Shown here: positions 18,342 to 27,613 of the stretch, one piece after another
How positions within the stretch are numbered: the first letter of the stretch is position 1
Layout of the letters: each line of letters starts with the position of its first letter
Assembly (NCBI RefSeq): GCF_001665685.1
Contig: NZ_LZTB01000058.1
Coordinates: forward strand, 85,079-149,078
Reading direction: 5' to 3'
From: Mycobacterium sp. 852013-50091_SCH5140682
GTDB taxonomy: Bacteria > Actinomycetota > Actinomycetes > Mycobacteriales > Mycobacteriaceae
Length of the DNA stretch: 64,000 nt
Notes under the pieces: generated by a model
Databases searched by the model: none
Seen by the model: the letters and a program-made list of their open reading frames with translations, nothing else
Told to the model about the DNA's origin: nothing
Made by a program: the position numbers and the translations under genes

Positions 18342-19202
18342 GTGAAAGAGATGACCTTGACGCATACGTTGACCAGCACGCGTCCGTTCACGGACCTGAC
18401 GACGCTGGAGCCTGTCGGCGCCGGCACGTACACGGCGTCCGTCGACCCCATCTGGACCATCGGCCCCAAGGTGCACGGCGGCTGCATGATGGCGCTGTGT
18501 GCGGCCGCGGCGCGCCGGGCCCTCGGCGCGGAGGCGGATCTGCAGCCGATCGCCGTGAGCGCCAACTATCTTCACGCCCCAGAACCGGGCGACGTGACGC
18601 TCACCGCCACGGTCCGCAAGCGGGGACGGCAGGTCAGCGTTGTCGATGTCGAGCTGTCCCAAGGAGCTGTGGTGGCGGTGTCCTCCGCGGTCACCCTCGG
18701 GCATCTCGATGTGGCCGATCCTCGCCATCAGGATCCGCTGCCCCTGTCGGACATGGCTGCCGAACCGTCAGCCGACGCCGTACATGTCACCCCCGCGCAT
18801 CCCATGGGGCAGATCGTGCATGTCGCACAGGGTTGCGACCTGCGGATCGACCCGTCGGCGGCATTGTTCCTGGCCGGGCAGCAGGGCGAACCGATCAATC
18901 GAATGTGGTTGCGACCCTTCGCACAGGACGAGGCCGATCCCGATACGGCACTGCTGTTCGCCGTCATGGCCGGCGACATCAGCGCGCCGGTGACGATGAA
19001 CCGCGGCATGTTCGGCTGGACGCCGACGGTTCAGCTCACCACCTACCTGCGCCGCAGGCCCGCGCCGGGCTGGATGCGGGTGATGGCGAGCGCCACGGTC
19101 ATCGGCGAGACCCTGTTCGAGGAGGACCATCTCATCCTCGATGCGGCGGGGCAGGTCATCGTGCAGAGCCGCCAGCTCGCGATGATCCCGAAAGGGCACT
19201 AG
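18342..19202 (+). CDS. Acyl-CoA thioesterase family protein (double hot-dog type)
   Basis: 286 residues from GTG 18342, which has AAGG 7 nt upstream; GTG 18327 and ATG 18351 are alternatives. VDPIWTIGPKVHGGCMMALC and ISVSANYLHAPEPGDV-like text in the first half, with GWTPTVQLTTYLRRRPAPGW in the second, match the actinobacterial thioesterase family with two hot-dog domains (4HBT_3). It likely hydrolyses acyl-CoA in the cytoplasm. It lies downstream of the CitE-like gene on the same strand, with a gap of about 80 bases. Confidence 0.78.
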   Translation: MKEMTLTHTLTSTRPFTDLTTLEPVGAGTYTASVDPIWTIGPKVHGGCMMALCAAAARRALGAEADLQPIAVSANYLHAPEPGDVTLTATVRKRGRQVSVVDVELSQGAVVAVSSAVTLGHLDVADPRHQDPLPLSDMAAEPSADAVHVTPAHPMGQIVHVAQGCDLRIDPSAALFLAGQQGEPINRMWLRPFAQDEADPDTALLFAVMAGDISAPVTMNRGMFGWTPTVQLTTYLRRRPAPGWMRVMASATVIGETLFEEDHLILDAAGQVIVQSRQLAMIPKGH

Positions 19203-19234
19203 CCCGGCGTCGACGCGTGCGTCCGGTCCGGCGC

Positions 19235-19291
19235 CGAACGGCCAGTTATCGCACGGCGCAGCGGAAAACCCGCGTCACAACTGGCCATTCG
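19235..19291. repeat. Imperfect inverted repeat after the thioesterase gene
   Basis: CGAACGGCCAGTT at 19235-19247 pairs with AACTGGCCATTCG at 19279-19291 with one G-T position; the spacer is 31 bases. It lies in the 162-base gap before the GtrA gene. The long spacer makes it a weak terminator, and a protein-binding site is possible. Confidence 0.35.
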
Positions 19292-19364
19292 CGGAAGTGA
19301 CACCGACCCACATCGTTCGCCCGGTGATCACGGTCCCGACACCCGCAACTGTCACGGTGGACAT

Positions 19365-19826
19365 GTGGTCACCGAGCAAGTGTCGACGGCGGGGCGGTTT
19401 CACCGATTCTGCGAACGGGCCGTCGGTCGCCTGCCGTTCGGCCTGAGCACGGTGGTGGCGCCGACCTTCCTCGGGTTCGCGCTGATCAACAGTTTCACCT
19501 TCGGCGTGGACCTGCTGGTGCTGACGCTGCTGCGTGGCTCGTTCGGGCTGCCGCTGCCAGTGGCGGTGACCGTCGCGTACGCGTGTGCGTTCGCCCTGGC
19601 CTACTACCTCAACCGGACGCTGAACTTCCGGTCGCACGCCTCCGTCGGCCCTCAGCTGACGGTGTACATCGTCGTGGTCGCGATCAACTACGCGGCGTTC
19701 ATCCTGGGAGTGTCGAGCGGTCTGGCCGCACTGGGCGTCGAGTACCACCTGGCCAGGATCGCCGCGGGCGCCTGCGAGGCCGTCTACATGTACAGCGCGA
19801 TGCGCTGGGTCGTGTTCCGCCGGTGA
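19365..19826 (+). CDS. GtrA-family membrane protein
   Basis: 153 residues from GTG 19365 (GTG 19380 is possible). Four hydrophobic segments are visible: FLGFALINSFTFGVDLLVLT, VAVTVAYACAFALAYYLNRT, the TVYIVVVAINYAAF region, and a final one ending YSAMRWVVFRR. The NR(T)LNFR motif between TM2 and TM3 is the GtrA family hallmark. GtrA proteins are thought to move lipid-linked sugars across the membrane for glycan decoration. It is convergent with the polyol transporter operon, so the link to it may be only positional. Confidence 0.82.
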   Translation: MVTEQVSTAGRFHRFCERAVGRLPFGLSTVVAPTFLGFALINSFTFGVDLLVLTLLRGSFGLPLPVAVTVAYACAFALAYYLNRTLNFRSHASVGPQLTVYIVVVAINYAAFILGVSSGLAALGVEYHLARIAAGACEAVYMYSAMRWVVFRR

Positions 19827-19836
19827 GCGGCTGCCG

Positions 19837-20958
19837 TCAGCGCAACCTCTCCCCCGAATCAGCGTCGAAGAGATACACGCGCTGGGCCGCAGCGCTGAGC
19901 GTGACCTGCTGTTCGGGTTCGTAGCGTTCTGCCGCAGGGGTCTGCACCACGATGCCCTCCTCGACGCCTGCGACGGTGCTGGTGGCCAGCCCGAATTCCA
20001 GCAGGTGTTCGAAATAGGCGACGGTGACCCGGATACCGTCGCCGTCGGACGTGCCGATCACGCAATCCTGCGGCCGGATGCCGACGGTGACCTTTGTGCC
20101 GTCGGCGACGCCGGTCACCGTGGTTTCCAGTGCGCCTGCGCCCGAACCGATCTCGACCCGGACCGTGCCACCGGAAACCCGGGCCACGCCGGGAAGAACA
20201 TTGATCTGCGGTTCACCGACGAACTGTGCGACGAACAGATTGGCGGGATCGTCGAACACCTCGTCGGGGGTGCCGAACTGTTGCACCACACCGGCATCCA
20301 TCACAGCGAGCCGATCGGCCAGCGACAAGGCCTCCACCTGGTCGTGCGTGACGACGATGGTCGTGTAGCCGAACTCTCGTTGTAGCACTTTGAGTTCGCG
20401 ACGGACTCGCTGCCGGGCCGAGGCGTCGAGATGGCTCAGCGGCTCGTCGAGCAGCAGCACCGGTGGGTTGCGCACCAGGGCGCGGGCCAGCGCCACCCGC
20501 TGCTTCTGCCCGCTGGACAAGCCGGCGGGCCGCAGCCCCATCATGTCGTCCATCTCCAGGCGGCGGCTGATCGAATCGACCATCTGCTCAGCGCCTTTGA
20601 CCTTGCGGGCCTTGAGCCCGTACAGCAGGTTCTCGCGCACCGACATCGGCGGGTACAGCGCGTAACTCTCGAACCCGACGCCGATGCCGCGTTTGGCCGC
20701 GGGCAGCTGCGATACCTCGCGCTCGCCGATGCGGATGGAGCCGCTCGTCACCGTCTCCAGACCGGCGATCATGCGCAGTGTGGTGGTCTTACCGCAGCCC
20801 GACGGCCCCAGCAGCGCCACCAGCTCCCCCGGCCGGATCGCCATGTCGATGCCCTTGACCGCCTGGAAACTCTCGCGACCCCGAGACGAATAGGTCTTCA
20901 CCAGCTTGGACAGCGTGAGGCTCTGCGCGGTCTCGGGTGGTGTCACGGTGGTGGTCAC
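19837..20958 (-). CDS. Polyol/sugar ABC transporter ATP-binding protein (second ATPase)
   Basis: 373 residues from GTG 20958, which has GGAGG upstream and overlaps the stop of the preceding ATPase gene (GTGA). Walker A is GPSGCGKTT, the signature is the variant LSSGQKQR, Walker B LLLDEPLSHLD, and the H-loop VTHD. A MalK/UgpC-type C-terminal regulatory domain follows. It is the last gene of the operon 26473-19837. Two non-identical ATPases in one operon suggest a heterodimeric ATPase pair. Confidence 0.88.
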   Translation of the reverse strand: MTTTVTPPETAQSLTLSKLVKTYSSRGRESFQAVKGIDMAIRPGELVALLGPSGCGKTTTLRMIAGLETVTSGSIRIGEREVSQLPAAKRGIGVGFESYALYPPMSVRENLLYGLKARKVKGAEQMVDSISRRLEMDDMMGLRPAGLSSGQKQRVALARALVRNPPVLLLDEPLSHLDASARQRVRRELKVLQREFGYTTIVVTHDQVEALSLADRLAVMDAGVVQQFGTPDEVFDDPANLFVAQFVGEPQINVLPGVARVSGGTVRVEIGSGAGALETTVTGVADGTKVTVGIRPQDCVIGTSDGDGIRVTVAYFEHLLEFGLATSTVAGVEEGIVVQTPAAERYEPEQQVTLSAAAQRVYLFDADSGERLR

Positions 20959-22070
20959 TGAGCTGCCTCCAATGCGGAATCGCGCTTGCCGCCGTCCAAT
21001 CGGCGGGTGTCGCCCGCCCCGGCGGCGAACACGTGAACGTCGGAATCGGCCACGGTCATGGTGATCTCGGCGCCTTCGCCGACACCCTCGCGGCCGGAGG
21101 TGAGCACGATCAGCTGCGTCCCACCCACCGTGACGGTGAGTTCGACGTTGCGGCCGAGACGTTCGGCCAACAGCACCCGCCCGTGCAGTGAGCCTGTGCC
21201 CGAGGTGACGTGAATATCGCAGGGCCGCAGACCGACCCGCACCGCATCGCCGCGGGCACACTCGAGGCCCGCGGGTACTGCGATGTCGAATGAGCCGTCG
21301 CCGAGGCGGATTCGGCCGTCGTCGACCACGCCGTCGATCAGGTTGATCTCCGGCTGCCCCAGTGCCTTCGCCACGAAGGTGTCGGCCGGTCGTCGCCAGA
21401 TGTCCTCCGGCGTGCCGATCTGAACCAACTTGCCCTCGCGCATCACCGCGATGCGGTCACCGAGCGCGAGCGCCTCCTGATAATCGTGGGTGACATAGAT
21501 GGTCGTGGTGTTGCTCATCGCGCCGAGCTGTTTGAGTTCGGCGCGCATCGCCGCACGCAGCTTGGCGTCGAGGTGGCTCAGCGGTTCGTCGAGCAGGTAG
21601 ATGTCGGCAGGTCGCACCAACACTCGACCGAGTGCCACCCGCTGACGCTGCCCGTTGGACAGTTCCCGCGGAAAACGCTTCTGCAGGTGGTTGATTCCCA
21701 GCGTCGAGGTGACCTGGTCGATGCGCTCGGCCCGGTCCTGCTCCGAGTATCGGCCGGTGCGGCCGCTCTTCAACGGCGAGGCCAGGTTCTCGGCCACCGT
21801 CTTCTGCGGATACAGCGCGTAGCTCTCGAATGCCATCGCCACATTGCGGTGATACGGCTCCACTTGCGTGACGTCGGTACCGCCGATGTGCACCGACCCC
21901 TGGTCGATGTCCACCAGGCCGGCAACCGACTTCAACGTGGTGGTCTTGCCTGCGCCGCTGGGGCCGAGAATGACGAAGAACTCACCGTCGGCGATATCCA
22001 CCGACAGGCCGTCGACCGCTTTGGTCTTGCCGAAACTCTTGTGTACGTCGGCAATCGACACCGTTGCCAT
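20955..22070 (-). CDS. Polyol/sugar ABC transporter ATP-binding protein (first ATPase)
   Basis: 371 residues from ATG 22070, whose A overlaps the stop of the upstream permease gene (TGATG). Walker A is GPSGAGKTT, the signature LSNGQRQR, Walker B LLDEPLSHLD, and the H-loop VTHD. The C-terminal half is of MalK/UgpC type (LRPCDIHV). With the next gene it probably powers polyol uptake. The Asn in the ABC signature replaces the usual Gly, and its partner has Ser at that position, so both paralogues deviate slightly. Confidence 0.88.
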   Translation of the reverse strand: MATVSIADVHKSFGKTKAVDGLSVDIADGEFFVILGPSGAGKTTTLKSVAGLVDIDQGSVHIGGTDVTQVEPYHRNVAMAFESYALYPQKTVAENLASPLKSGRTGRYSEQDRAERIDQVTSTLGINHLQKRFPRELSNGQRQRVALGRVLVRPADIYLLDEPLSHLDAKLRAAMRAELKQLGAMSNTTTIYVTHDYQEALALGDRIAVMREGKLVQIGTPEDIWRRPADTFVAKALGQPEINLIDGVVDDGRIRLGDGSFDIAVPAGLECARGDAVRVGLRPCDIHVTSGTGSLHGRVLLAERLGRNVELTVTVGGTQLIVLTSGREGVGEGAEITMTVADSDVHVFAAGAGDTRRLDGGKRDSALEAAQ

Positions 22071-22948
22071 CAGGCTTTCACCGCCCCGAACGACAGGCCG
22101 CGCACCAGGTACCGCTGAATGGTCAAAGCCAAGATCAGCGGTGGGAGCGCGGCGATGACGGCGGCCGCGGCGGTCAGGTTGTAATACGCCTGCCCGCCAC
22201 CGCCGAGGAATTTGGTGATCGCAACGGTCACCGTGCCGGCATTGCTGTCGGCGAGAATCAGCGGGAACACGTAGTTGTTCCACGCGAAGATGAACGCGAG
22301 CAACGCCGCGGCGGCGATACCGGGCCGCACGATGGGCAGCGCCACCATGACGAACGCCCGCCGCCGCGTATATCCGTCCAGCAGTGCGGCCTGCTCGAGA
22401 TCCTCGGGCAGGTCCTGAAAGTAGGACCGCAGGATCCAGACCACCAGCGGCATGGTGACCAGCTGCAGCACCCAGATCATGCCGACTTTGGTGTCGAACA
22501 GCCCGATCTGATTGTAGATCACGAACAGCGGGACGATCACCATGAGCTCGGGCGCGAACCGGAACGAGAGCATCTGGAACATCAGGTCATTGGAGCCCTT
22601 GTACTGCCACCGGCCGGCGGCGTAGGCAGCCGGGATGCCGATGACCAGTGAGACGATCACCGCGCCACCACAGTTCAGCAGGCTGGTCAGCAGCGAGGCC
22701 TTGAAATCGACACTGGTCATCTGAGTGCCCTTGTCGGTGAGCACGGTGGCGAAGTTCGACCATGTCGGGCTGAACGAGAAGTAGGTGGTGGTCTGCTGCT
22801 CGGCGTTCTTGAGCGCCAGGATCACCATCCAGGCGATCGGGAACAGCGAGAACACGAACCAGAAGACCAGACCGATATCGGCGGCCACCGACCCGATCGA
22901 CAGGCGTTTCTGCCCCGGGAGCAGTTCGGTTCTGTTGAAGAGTCCCAT
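22070..22948 (-). CDS. Carbohydrate/polyol ABC transporter permease (MalG/UgpE type)
   Basis: 292 residues with six membrane segments; ATG at 22948. The EAA loop is EQAALLDGYTRRRAFVMVAL, followed by PIVRPGIAAAALLAFIFAWN, typical of CUT1-family MalG-type permeases. It pairs with the MalF-type permease encoded just upstream (4 bases between stop and start). Confidence 0.88.
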   Translation of the reverse strand: MGLFNRTELLPGQKRLSIGSVAADIGLVFWFVFSLFPIAWMVILALKNAEQQTTTYFSFSPTWSNFATVLTDKGTQMTSVDFKASLLTSLLNCGGAVIVSLVIGIPAAYAAGRWQYKGSNDLMFQMLSFRFAPELMVIVPLFVIYNQIGLFDTKVGMIWVLQLVTMPLVVWILRSYFQDLPEDLEQAALLDGYTRRRAFVMVALPIVRPGIAAAALLAFIFAWNNYVFPLILADSNAGTVTVAITKFLGGGGQAYYNLTAAAAVIAALPPLILALTIQRYLVRGLSFGAVKA

Positions 22949-22952
22949 GGTG

Positions 22953-23909
22953 TTACGACTCCGCTCCGGCAGCTCGGCGCTGCGCCTTGCCCAGCACGCT
23001 CACCAGGTAGCGCGCGGTGATGAACACGATGATCCACAGCAGCAGCATGTAGGTGCTGCCGCGGGAGTAGTCCAGGTTGATGATGGAGTCCTCGAACGCC
23101 CCGATCTGAAGGGTGCGGGTGGCGACGCCAGGGCCGCCTGCGGTGAGCACGTAGATGTGGTCGAACACCTTGAGGTTGTCCATGAACCGGAAGATGACCG
23201 CCACCAGGATGTAGGGCCACAACATCGGCAGCATGAGCTTGCGGAACATGTAGAGCCAGCCTGCGCCGTCCACCTCCGACGCCTCGAAGGGCTCCTTGGG
23301 CAACGACCGGATGCCGGCAAGCACCAGGATCGCCACGAACGGCGTGAAGATCCACAGGTCGACGAGGATCACCGACCACAACGCATGCGTCGAGGACAAC
23401 CAGTCGAATGTGTTGCCCAGTCCCAGAACATGGTTGAGCACGCCGAACTGCGGGTTGAACATCAGCTTCCAGATCACGCCCGCGATGACGGGGGCGATCA
23501 TCAGCGGCAGGATGAGCACCTTCTCGAAGATCTTGCCGATGATCGACGACCGGTTCAGCAGGAGCGCGAGGCCCACCCCCAACACGGTCTCGACACCGGT
23601 GGCGACGACCGCGAAGATCAACGTGACCGTGACACTTTTCCAGAACACCCGGTCGCCCAAGACGGACTTGAAGTTGTCGAACCAGACGAAGTGCGGATCC
23701 GGGTTGACCGCAGCGTAGTTGAGGAAGGCGTAGTAGGCGCCGAGGACGAACGGGTACAGGATGCCGATGACGATCACCAGCGCGGGGATGGACAGCACGT
23801 AGGGCCGCAACCGTCGGCGCCAGGCAGGCACCTCCGGCAGGTTGCCGCGGGACGCGGCGGCGTGCTGCGCCTGCGATGTCGTCGGCGCCTTCGGAGTCTG
23901 AATTGTCAT
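22953..23909 (-). CDS. Carbohydrate/polyol ABC transporter permease (MalF/UgpA type)
   Basis: 318 residues. A cytoplasmic N terminus of about 30 residues precedes six membrane segments. The EAA loop is FEASEVDGAGWLYMFRKLML, followed by PMLWPYILVAVIFRFMDNLK and IYVLTAGGPG, characteristic of the MalF/UgpA partner in CUT1 transporters. It lies between the binding protein and the second permease gene in the operon. Confidence 0.88.
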   Translation of the reverse strand: MTIQTPKAPTTSQAQHAAASRGNLPEVPAWRRRLRPYVLSIPALVIVIGILYPFVLGAYYAFLNYAAVNPDPHFVWFDNFKSVLGDRVFWKSVTVTLIFAVVATGVETVLGVGLALLLNRSSIIGKIFEKVLILPLMIAPVIAGVIWKLMFNPQFGVLNHVLGLGNTFDWLSSTHALWSVILVDLWIFTPFVAILVLAGIRSLPKEPFEASEVDGAGWLYMFRKLMLPMLWPYILVAVIFRFMDNLKVFDHIYVLTAGGPGVATRTLQIGAFEDSIINLDYSRGSTYMLLLWIIVFITARYLVSVLGKAQRRAAGAES

Positions 23910-23923
23910 GTGGGCCAGAGCTC

Positions 23924-25357
23924 CTAGAGGTTGACCTTGGATGTATTGGTCTTGGCGAGGCTGCGCAGCCGCGTGGCGGCGTCGTCACCGCCATAGATGT
24001 CCTGTAGCGCGACGGCCCAGTTCTGGGTCGTGTCGAAGAACTTCTTCTGCGGCGTGAACTGGATCTTCGACTCAGCGATGACGGTCTCGAAGGCCTGCAG
24101 GTAACCGAACTGATCGGCCGCCACCCGCTTGAACGTGGTGTCGAACACCGACTTTCGCACCGGATCGGCGTAGGTGCCGCCCTCGACGGCCTTGTTCATC
24201 GAATCCTTGCCGGTGGCCCACTGGATGAACAGCCATGCGGGCAGTTTGTTGCGCGAGTTCGCCGACATCGCCCAACTCCACGTCCACAGGTTGGTCTTGT
24301 AGTTGCCGTCGGGTCCGGCGGGACCGGCATACCAGCCCAGGTTGCCCGCCTCCTTGCTGGCCCCCGGCTTGTTCTTCGGGTAGGTGGCGCTGTCGGCATC
24401 GAACACCATCATCGCCTTGCCGTCGCCGAGATCGCCTGTGGCATTGGGATAGTCGTAGGTGGTCCACGACGTCGGCCCGGCGCGGTGCTGCATGTCGATC
24501 CACTTCTTGGTGAAGTCGATCGCGATGTCGCTGTCCATCTCGGCGATCAGGTCCGAACCGTTGAACTTGTAGTCGACGGCGCCCTCGCGGGTGTACTGCG
24601 TCATGAACCCCGGGTGGATGGTCGCCCACGACTTCGAGCCACGGGTGGAGATGCCGTAGCGGTTCTCCGAGCGGTCGGTCAGGTCGACGGCCAGCTGGAT
24701 GAAATCGTCGAGGTTGTCCGGAAGCTTGGTGATGCCACGCTGATCGAAGTACTTCTTGTTGTAGGCCACCACGTTGTTCTCGAAGCCCCACGGGATCGCC
24801 CACTGGCCACCGGTTCCCAACGGGTGGCCGAGGGTGAAGTCCCAGCGCGTCGAGGTCCGCAGGCCTTCGAAGATGTCCTCGAAGTCGTACTCCGCACTGG
24901 TGGCCGACGTGTTCTTCAGCCACGGGCCGAGATCCTCGATCCAGCCGGGTGGTCCGTACTGCCAGATGAAGTAGGCACCGAGCATGAAGGCGTCGTGCTT
25001 GCCGGAGCCGCCCGCGAGCTCGGTGTTGAGCTTGGTGAAGTAGTCGGCCTCGGGGACGAGGTCGACGTTGACGGTGATCCCGGTGAGTTCGGTGAACTCC
25101 TTGATCAGCGGCTGATAGGACAGCTGATACGGATGGGGTGTCTGCAGGATGTTGATGGTGGCACCGGAGGCCTTCTTCCAGTCGAAGCCACCGGTGATCT
25201 CGTCGGCGCCATTGGGCGCCGACACCCGGCCACCGACACCGCACGAACTCAGGATCGGCGCGCTGGCGGCAGCGGCCCCGGCGATTCCCAAGGCCGCCAA
25301 CATGCTTCGACGCGACAGCTGCGGTCCCGATGAACCGGGACGGACACGTCTGTTCAT
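23924..25357 (-). CDS. Polyol/sugar ABC transporter substrate-binding lipoprotein
   Basis: 477 residues from ATG 25357; an ATG at 25372 sits directly on the previous gene. A twin-arginine motif (LSRRSMLAALG) and a lipobox (ILSSCG) predict a Tat-exported lipoprotein. The body is an extracellular solute-binding protein of the CUT1 family (FTELTGITVNVDLVPEADYF, WAIPWGFENNVVAYNKKYFD, GKAMMVFDADSATY). In M. smegmatis, erythritol/threitol transport components are encoded beside the eltD dehydrogenase, so a four-carbon polyol is the likeliest ligand. That is inferred from context. Confidence 0.88.
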   Translation of the reverse strand: MNRRVRPGSSGPQLSRRSMLAALGIAGAAAASAPILSSCGVGGRVSAPNGADEITGGFDWKKASGATINILQTPHPYQLSYQPLIKEFTELTGITVNVDLVPEADYFTKLNTELAGGSGKHDAFMLGAYFIWQYGPPGWIEDLGPWLKNTSATSAEYDFEDIFEGLRTSTRWDFTLGHPLGTGGQWAIPWGFENNVVAYNKKYFDQRGITKLPDNLDDFIQLAVDLTDRSENRYGISTRGSKSWATIHPGFMTQYTREGAVDYKFNGSDLIAEMDSDIAIDFTKKWIDMQHRAGPTSWTTYDYPNATGDLGDGKAMMVFDADSATYPKNKPGASKEAGNLGWYAGPAGPDGNYKTNLWTWSWAMSANSRNKLPAWLFIQWATGKDSMNKAVEGGTYADPVRKSVFDTTFKRVAADQFGYLQAFETVIAESKIQFTPQKKFFDTTQNWAVALQDIYGGDDAATRLRSLAKTNTSKVNL

Positions 25358-25372
25358 TGCTTCGGGCTCCAT

Positions 25373-26473
25373 CTACGCCGGGATCAGGGAAACTTTGACG
25401 GATTCCTTGCCGCTGGCCACCAGATCCAGGCCACGCTGGAATTCGGTGAGAGGCAGCTGGTGGGTGCAGATCTCGTCCATCGGCAGCGTGCCGGACTCGA
25501 TCATCTTGATCGCGGCGGGCCAGCAGTACGGCCCGAGGTGGGCGCCGAGCACGTCGAGCTCCTTGTCGTCGCTGATGATGCTCCAGTCGACGGTCACGTC
25601 GCTGCCGAACACGCCGTACTCGACGTACCGGCCGAGCTTGCGCAGCAGGTTCAAGCCTTGGGGCACAGCGGATGTGTGGCCGGTGCCCTCAAGGTATACG
25701 TCTGCGCCGTAGCCGTCGGTCAGGCCCTTGACGATCTCTTCGGCGTTCTGCTCGGCGATGTTGATGGTGAGGTCCGCGCCGCAGCGCTCGGCGAGCTTGA
25801 GCTTCTCCGGTGCCAGATCCAAGGCGATGACCCGCATGGGGTTCTTGGATTTCGCGCCGGCGATCATGCCGAGGCCGATGGGCCCGCACCCGGCTACCAC
25901 GACGGTGTCCTCGAAGGTGATCTGGGCGCGCTCCACGGCGTGCAGCGCGCACGACAGCGGTTCGGCGAACGCGGCGTGGGCCGGTGGGATATCACCGGAA
26001 ACCTTGTGCACCAACGCTTCAGCGGGATAGACCATGTAGCTGGCCATGGCGCCGGGCGTGCGGCGTTTGAAGCCGTAGAGGTCGTGCGGCTGGCACATGT
26101 GGTACTGGCCGCGCTTGCAGAACCGGCACTCCCAGCACGGCACGATCTGTTCGGACACCACCCGGTCCCCTACGGCGATGCCCCAGCGCTCGGCGGCTTC
26201 GTCGTCGAGTTCGACCACCCGGCCGACGAATTCGTGCCCGGGGATGACCATGGTCTCGGCCCAGGCCGGACGGTTCTCGTCGCCCCAGAACTTGGCGGCA
26301 CCGTGATAGCACTTCAGATCGCTGGCGCAGATGCCGACGGCTTCGACGCGGATCAGCGCCTCGCCCCGGCCGCGTTGTGGCACAGCCACTTCCTCGAGCC
26401 GGTAATCCTGCGGGCCATGGCAGACCACTGCCTGCATCTTCTCGGGGATCTGGGCGGAGCCTGGATTGGACAC
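25373..26473 (-). CDS. eltD: Zinc-dependent medium-chain dehydrogenase, erythritol/L-threitol dehydrogenase-like
   Basis: 366 residues from GTG 26473 with AAAGG upstream. Zinc and structural motifs are clear: GICASDLKCYHG, GHEFVG, then CWECRFCKRGQYHMC for the structural zinc. The nucleotide fold has GCGPIGLGMIAG and VIALDL (NAD preference likely). The protein is very similar, as I remember it, to the M. smegmatis erythritol/L-threitol dehydrogenase EltD, which oxidises these polyols to erythrulose. It is the first gene of the transporter operon and diverges from a SorC-type regulator. The gene name rests on memory, not on a search. Confidence 0.8.
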   Translation of the reverse strand: MSNPGSAQIPEKMQAVVCHGPQDYRLEEVAVPQRGRGEALIRVEAVGICASDLKCYHGAAKFWGDENRPAWAETMVIPGHEFVGRVVELDDEAAERWGIAVGDRVVSEQIVPCWECRFCKRGQYHMCQPHDLYGFKRRTPGAMASYMVYPAEALVHKVSGDIPPAHAAFAEPLSCALHAVERAQITFEDTVVVAGCGPIGLGMIAGAKSKNPMRVIALDLAPEKLKLAERCGADLTINIAEQNAEEIVKGLTDGYGADVYLEGTGHTSAVPQGLNLLRKLGRYVEYGVFGSDVTVDWSIISDDKELDVLGAHLGPYCWPAAIKMIESGTLPMDEICTHQLPLTEFQRGLDLVASGKESVKVSLIPA

Positions 26474-26519
26474 GACGGACACCTTTCGCACTGTGGTTGG
26501 TGTCACATTAACCAGCCTA

Positions 26520-26546
26520 TGCACATATGTCCAGAACAAATGTGCA
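26520..26546. promoter_or_regulatory. Candidate operator of the SorC-type regulator
   Basis: TGCACAT at 26520-26526 and ATGTGCA at 26540-26546 form a perfect inverted repeat with a 13-base AT-rich spacer, located between the divergent eltD (start 26473) and regulator (start 26591) genes. This is where a SorC/DeoR-type sugar-responsive regulator would bind to control both directions. Confidence 0.55.
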
Positions 26547-26590
26547 GAGAAATCTCAACGAGAACAGATGTTCAGTGTCATACTCGTCAG

Positions 26591-27613
26591 GTGCCCAGGT
26601 CAGCGCAGCCAACGCCGTCGAACGGCGTGGACGGCTCATCGCTCGACGCCGAATCCGGCCACTTCCCGGCCTCGCTGCTGTACGCCGCCGCGAAGATGTA
26701 CTACACCGAGGACGCCACCCAGGCCGATGTCGCGGCCCAACTCGGCACCAGCCGCGCGACCGTCAGCCGGCTGCTCGCCGAAGCCAAGCGGCGCGGCATC
26801 GTCCGCATCGAGGTAGTGCCGCCCGCGGAAGTGACCGCGGGCGACGTCGCAGACCGGGTCTCGCGCGCGCTGGCACTCAACACCGTGTTCCTGTGTCACC
26901 CACTGGCTCAACCGGGCCCCGGCCGCACCGACGTCGACGTCATGGGCGCAGCACTGGCGCCCGCGGTCGGCCGCGCGCTGACCGCGGCCGGACTGCTGCC
27001 GGGCGACGTGTTACTGGTGTCGTCGGGCCGCACCGTCTACGAGGTCGCCCAGTACGAACTCGCCGACCTACCCGGTGTCCTGATCGCCCCCACCGTCGGC
27101 GGCAATGACCAACCCGAAGAGTGGTACCAGACCAACGAGATCACGCGGCTGGTCGCCAACCGCGTCAAAGGCAGACCGAACTACCTGTTCGCGCCTGCGT
27201 TGCCGGGGCCGGACCTCTACCCGTCGCTGCTCAACGATCCGAGCATTCAGCGCGTGCTGAACCTGTGGCCGCGTGCGCGATGCGCGTTGATGGGTGTCGG
27301 TGCTCCGCCGCTGAGCCGTTCGGACATCCCCCGGTTCGTGCCGACCGGGTCCACATCGCTGCGCACCGCGGTCGGCGATGTGTGCTCGCGGTTCTACGAT
27401 CGCGACGGCGAACCGGTGGAATTCGACGGCAGTGACCGCCTCATCGCGGTGGAACTCGAAGTGCTGCAACATGTCCCGGTCACCATCGCCGTCGCGGTCG
27501 GCAGTGACAAGGTCGACTCGATCATTGCGGGCGCCCGCGGCGGGTATTTCAACCAACTGGTGACCGACCCGGTGACGGCCTCGGCCATCCTCGAGAGAAC
27601 CGAACAGGCCTAA
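26591..27613 (+). CDS. SorC/DeoR-type sugar-binding transcriptional regulator
   Basis: 340 residues from GTG 26591. The frame is open far upstream but only antisense to eltD. The HTH is at residues ~30-60 (YYTEDATQADVAAQLGTSRA followed by TVSRLLAEAKRRGIVRI), then the SorC sugar-phosphate-binding domain with LLVSSGRTVYEVAQ, PTVGGN and a C-terminal IAVAVGSDKVDSIIAGARGG. Such regulators sense phosphorylated sugars or polyols and control the adjacent operon. It overlaps the convergent kinase gene by four bases. The start has only a weak ribosome site. Confidence 0.85.
   Translation: MPRSAQPTPSNGVDGSSLDAESGHFPASLLYAAAKMYYTEDATQADVAAQLGTSRATVSRLLAEAKRRGIVRIEVVPPAEVTAGDVADRVSRALALNTVFLCHPLAQPGPGRTDVDVMGAALAPAVGRALTAAGLLPGDVLLVSSGRTVYEVAQYELADLPGVLIAPTVGGNDQPEEWYQTNEITRLVANRVKGRPNYLFAPALPGPDLYPSLLNDPSIQRVLNLWPRARCALMGVGAPPLSRSDIPRFVPTGSTSLRTAVGDVCSRFYDRDGEPVEFDGSDRLIAVELEVLQHVPVTIAVAVGSDKVDSIIAGARGGYFNQLVTDPVTASAILERTEQA

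Noticed and set aside
25460..26590. Upstream extension of the SorC-regulator frame to a 717-residue protein
   Set aside because: The extra 377 codons are antisense to the clearly coding eltD gene, and their composition (Gly/His/Asp-rich) is that of a high-GC shadow frame; the regulator domain starts after GTG 26591.
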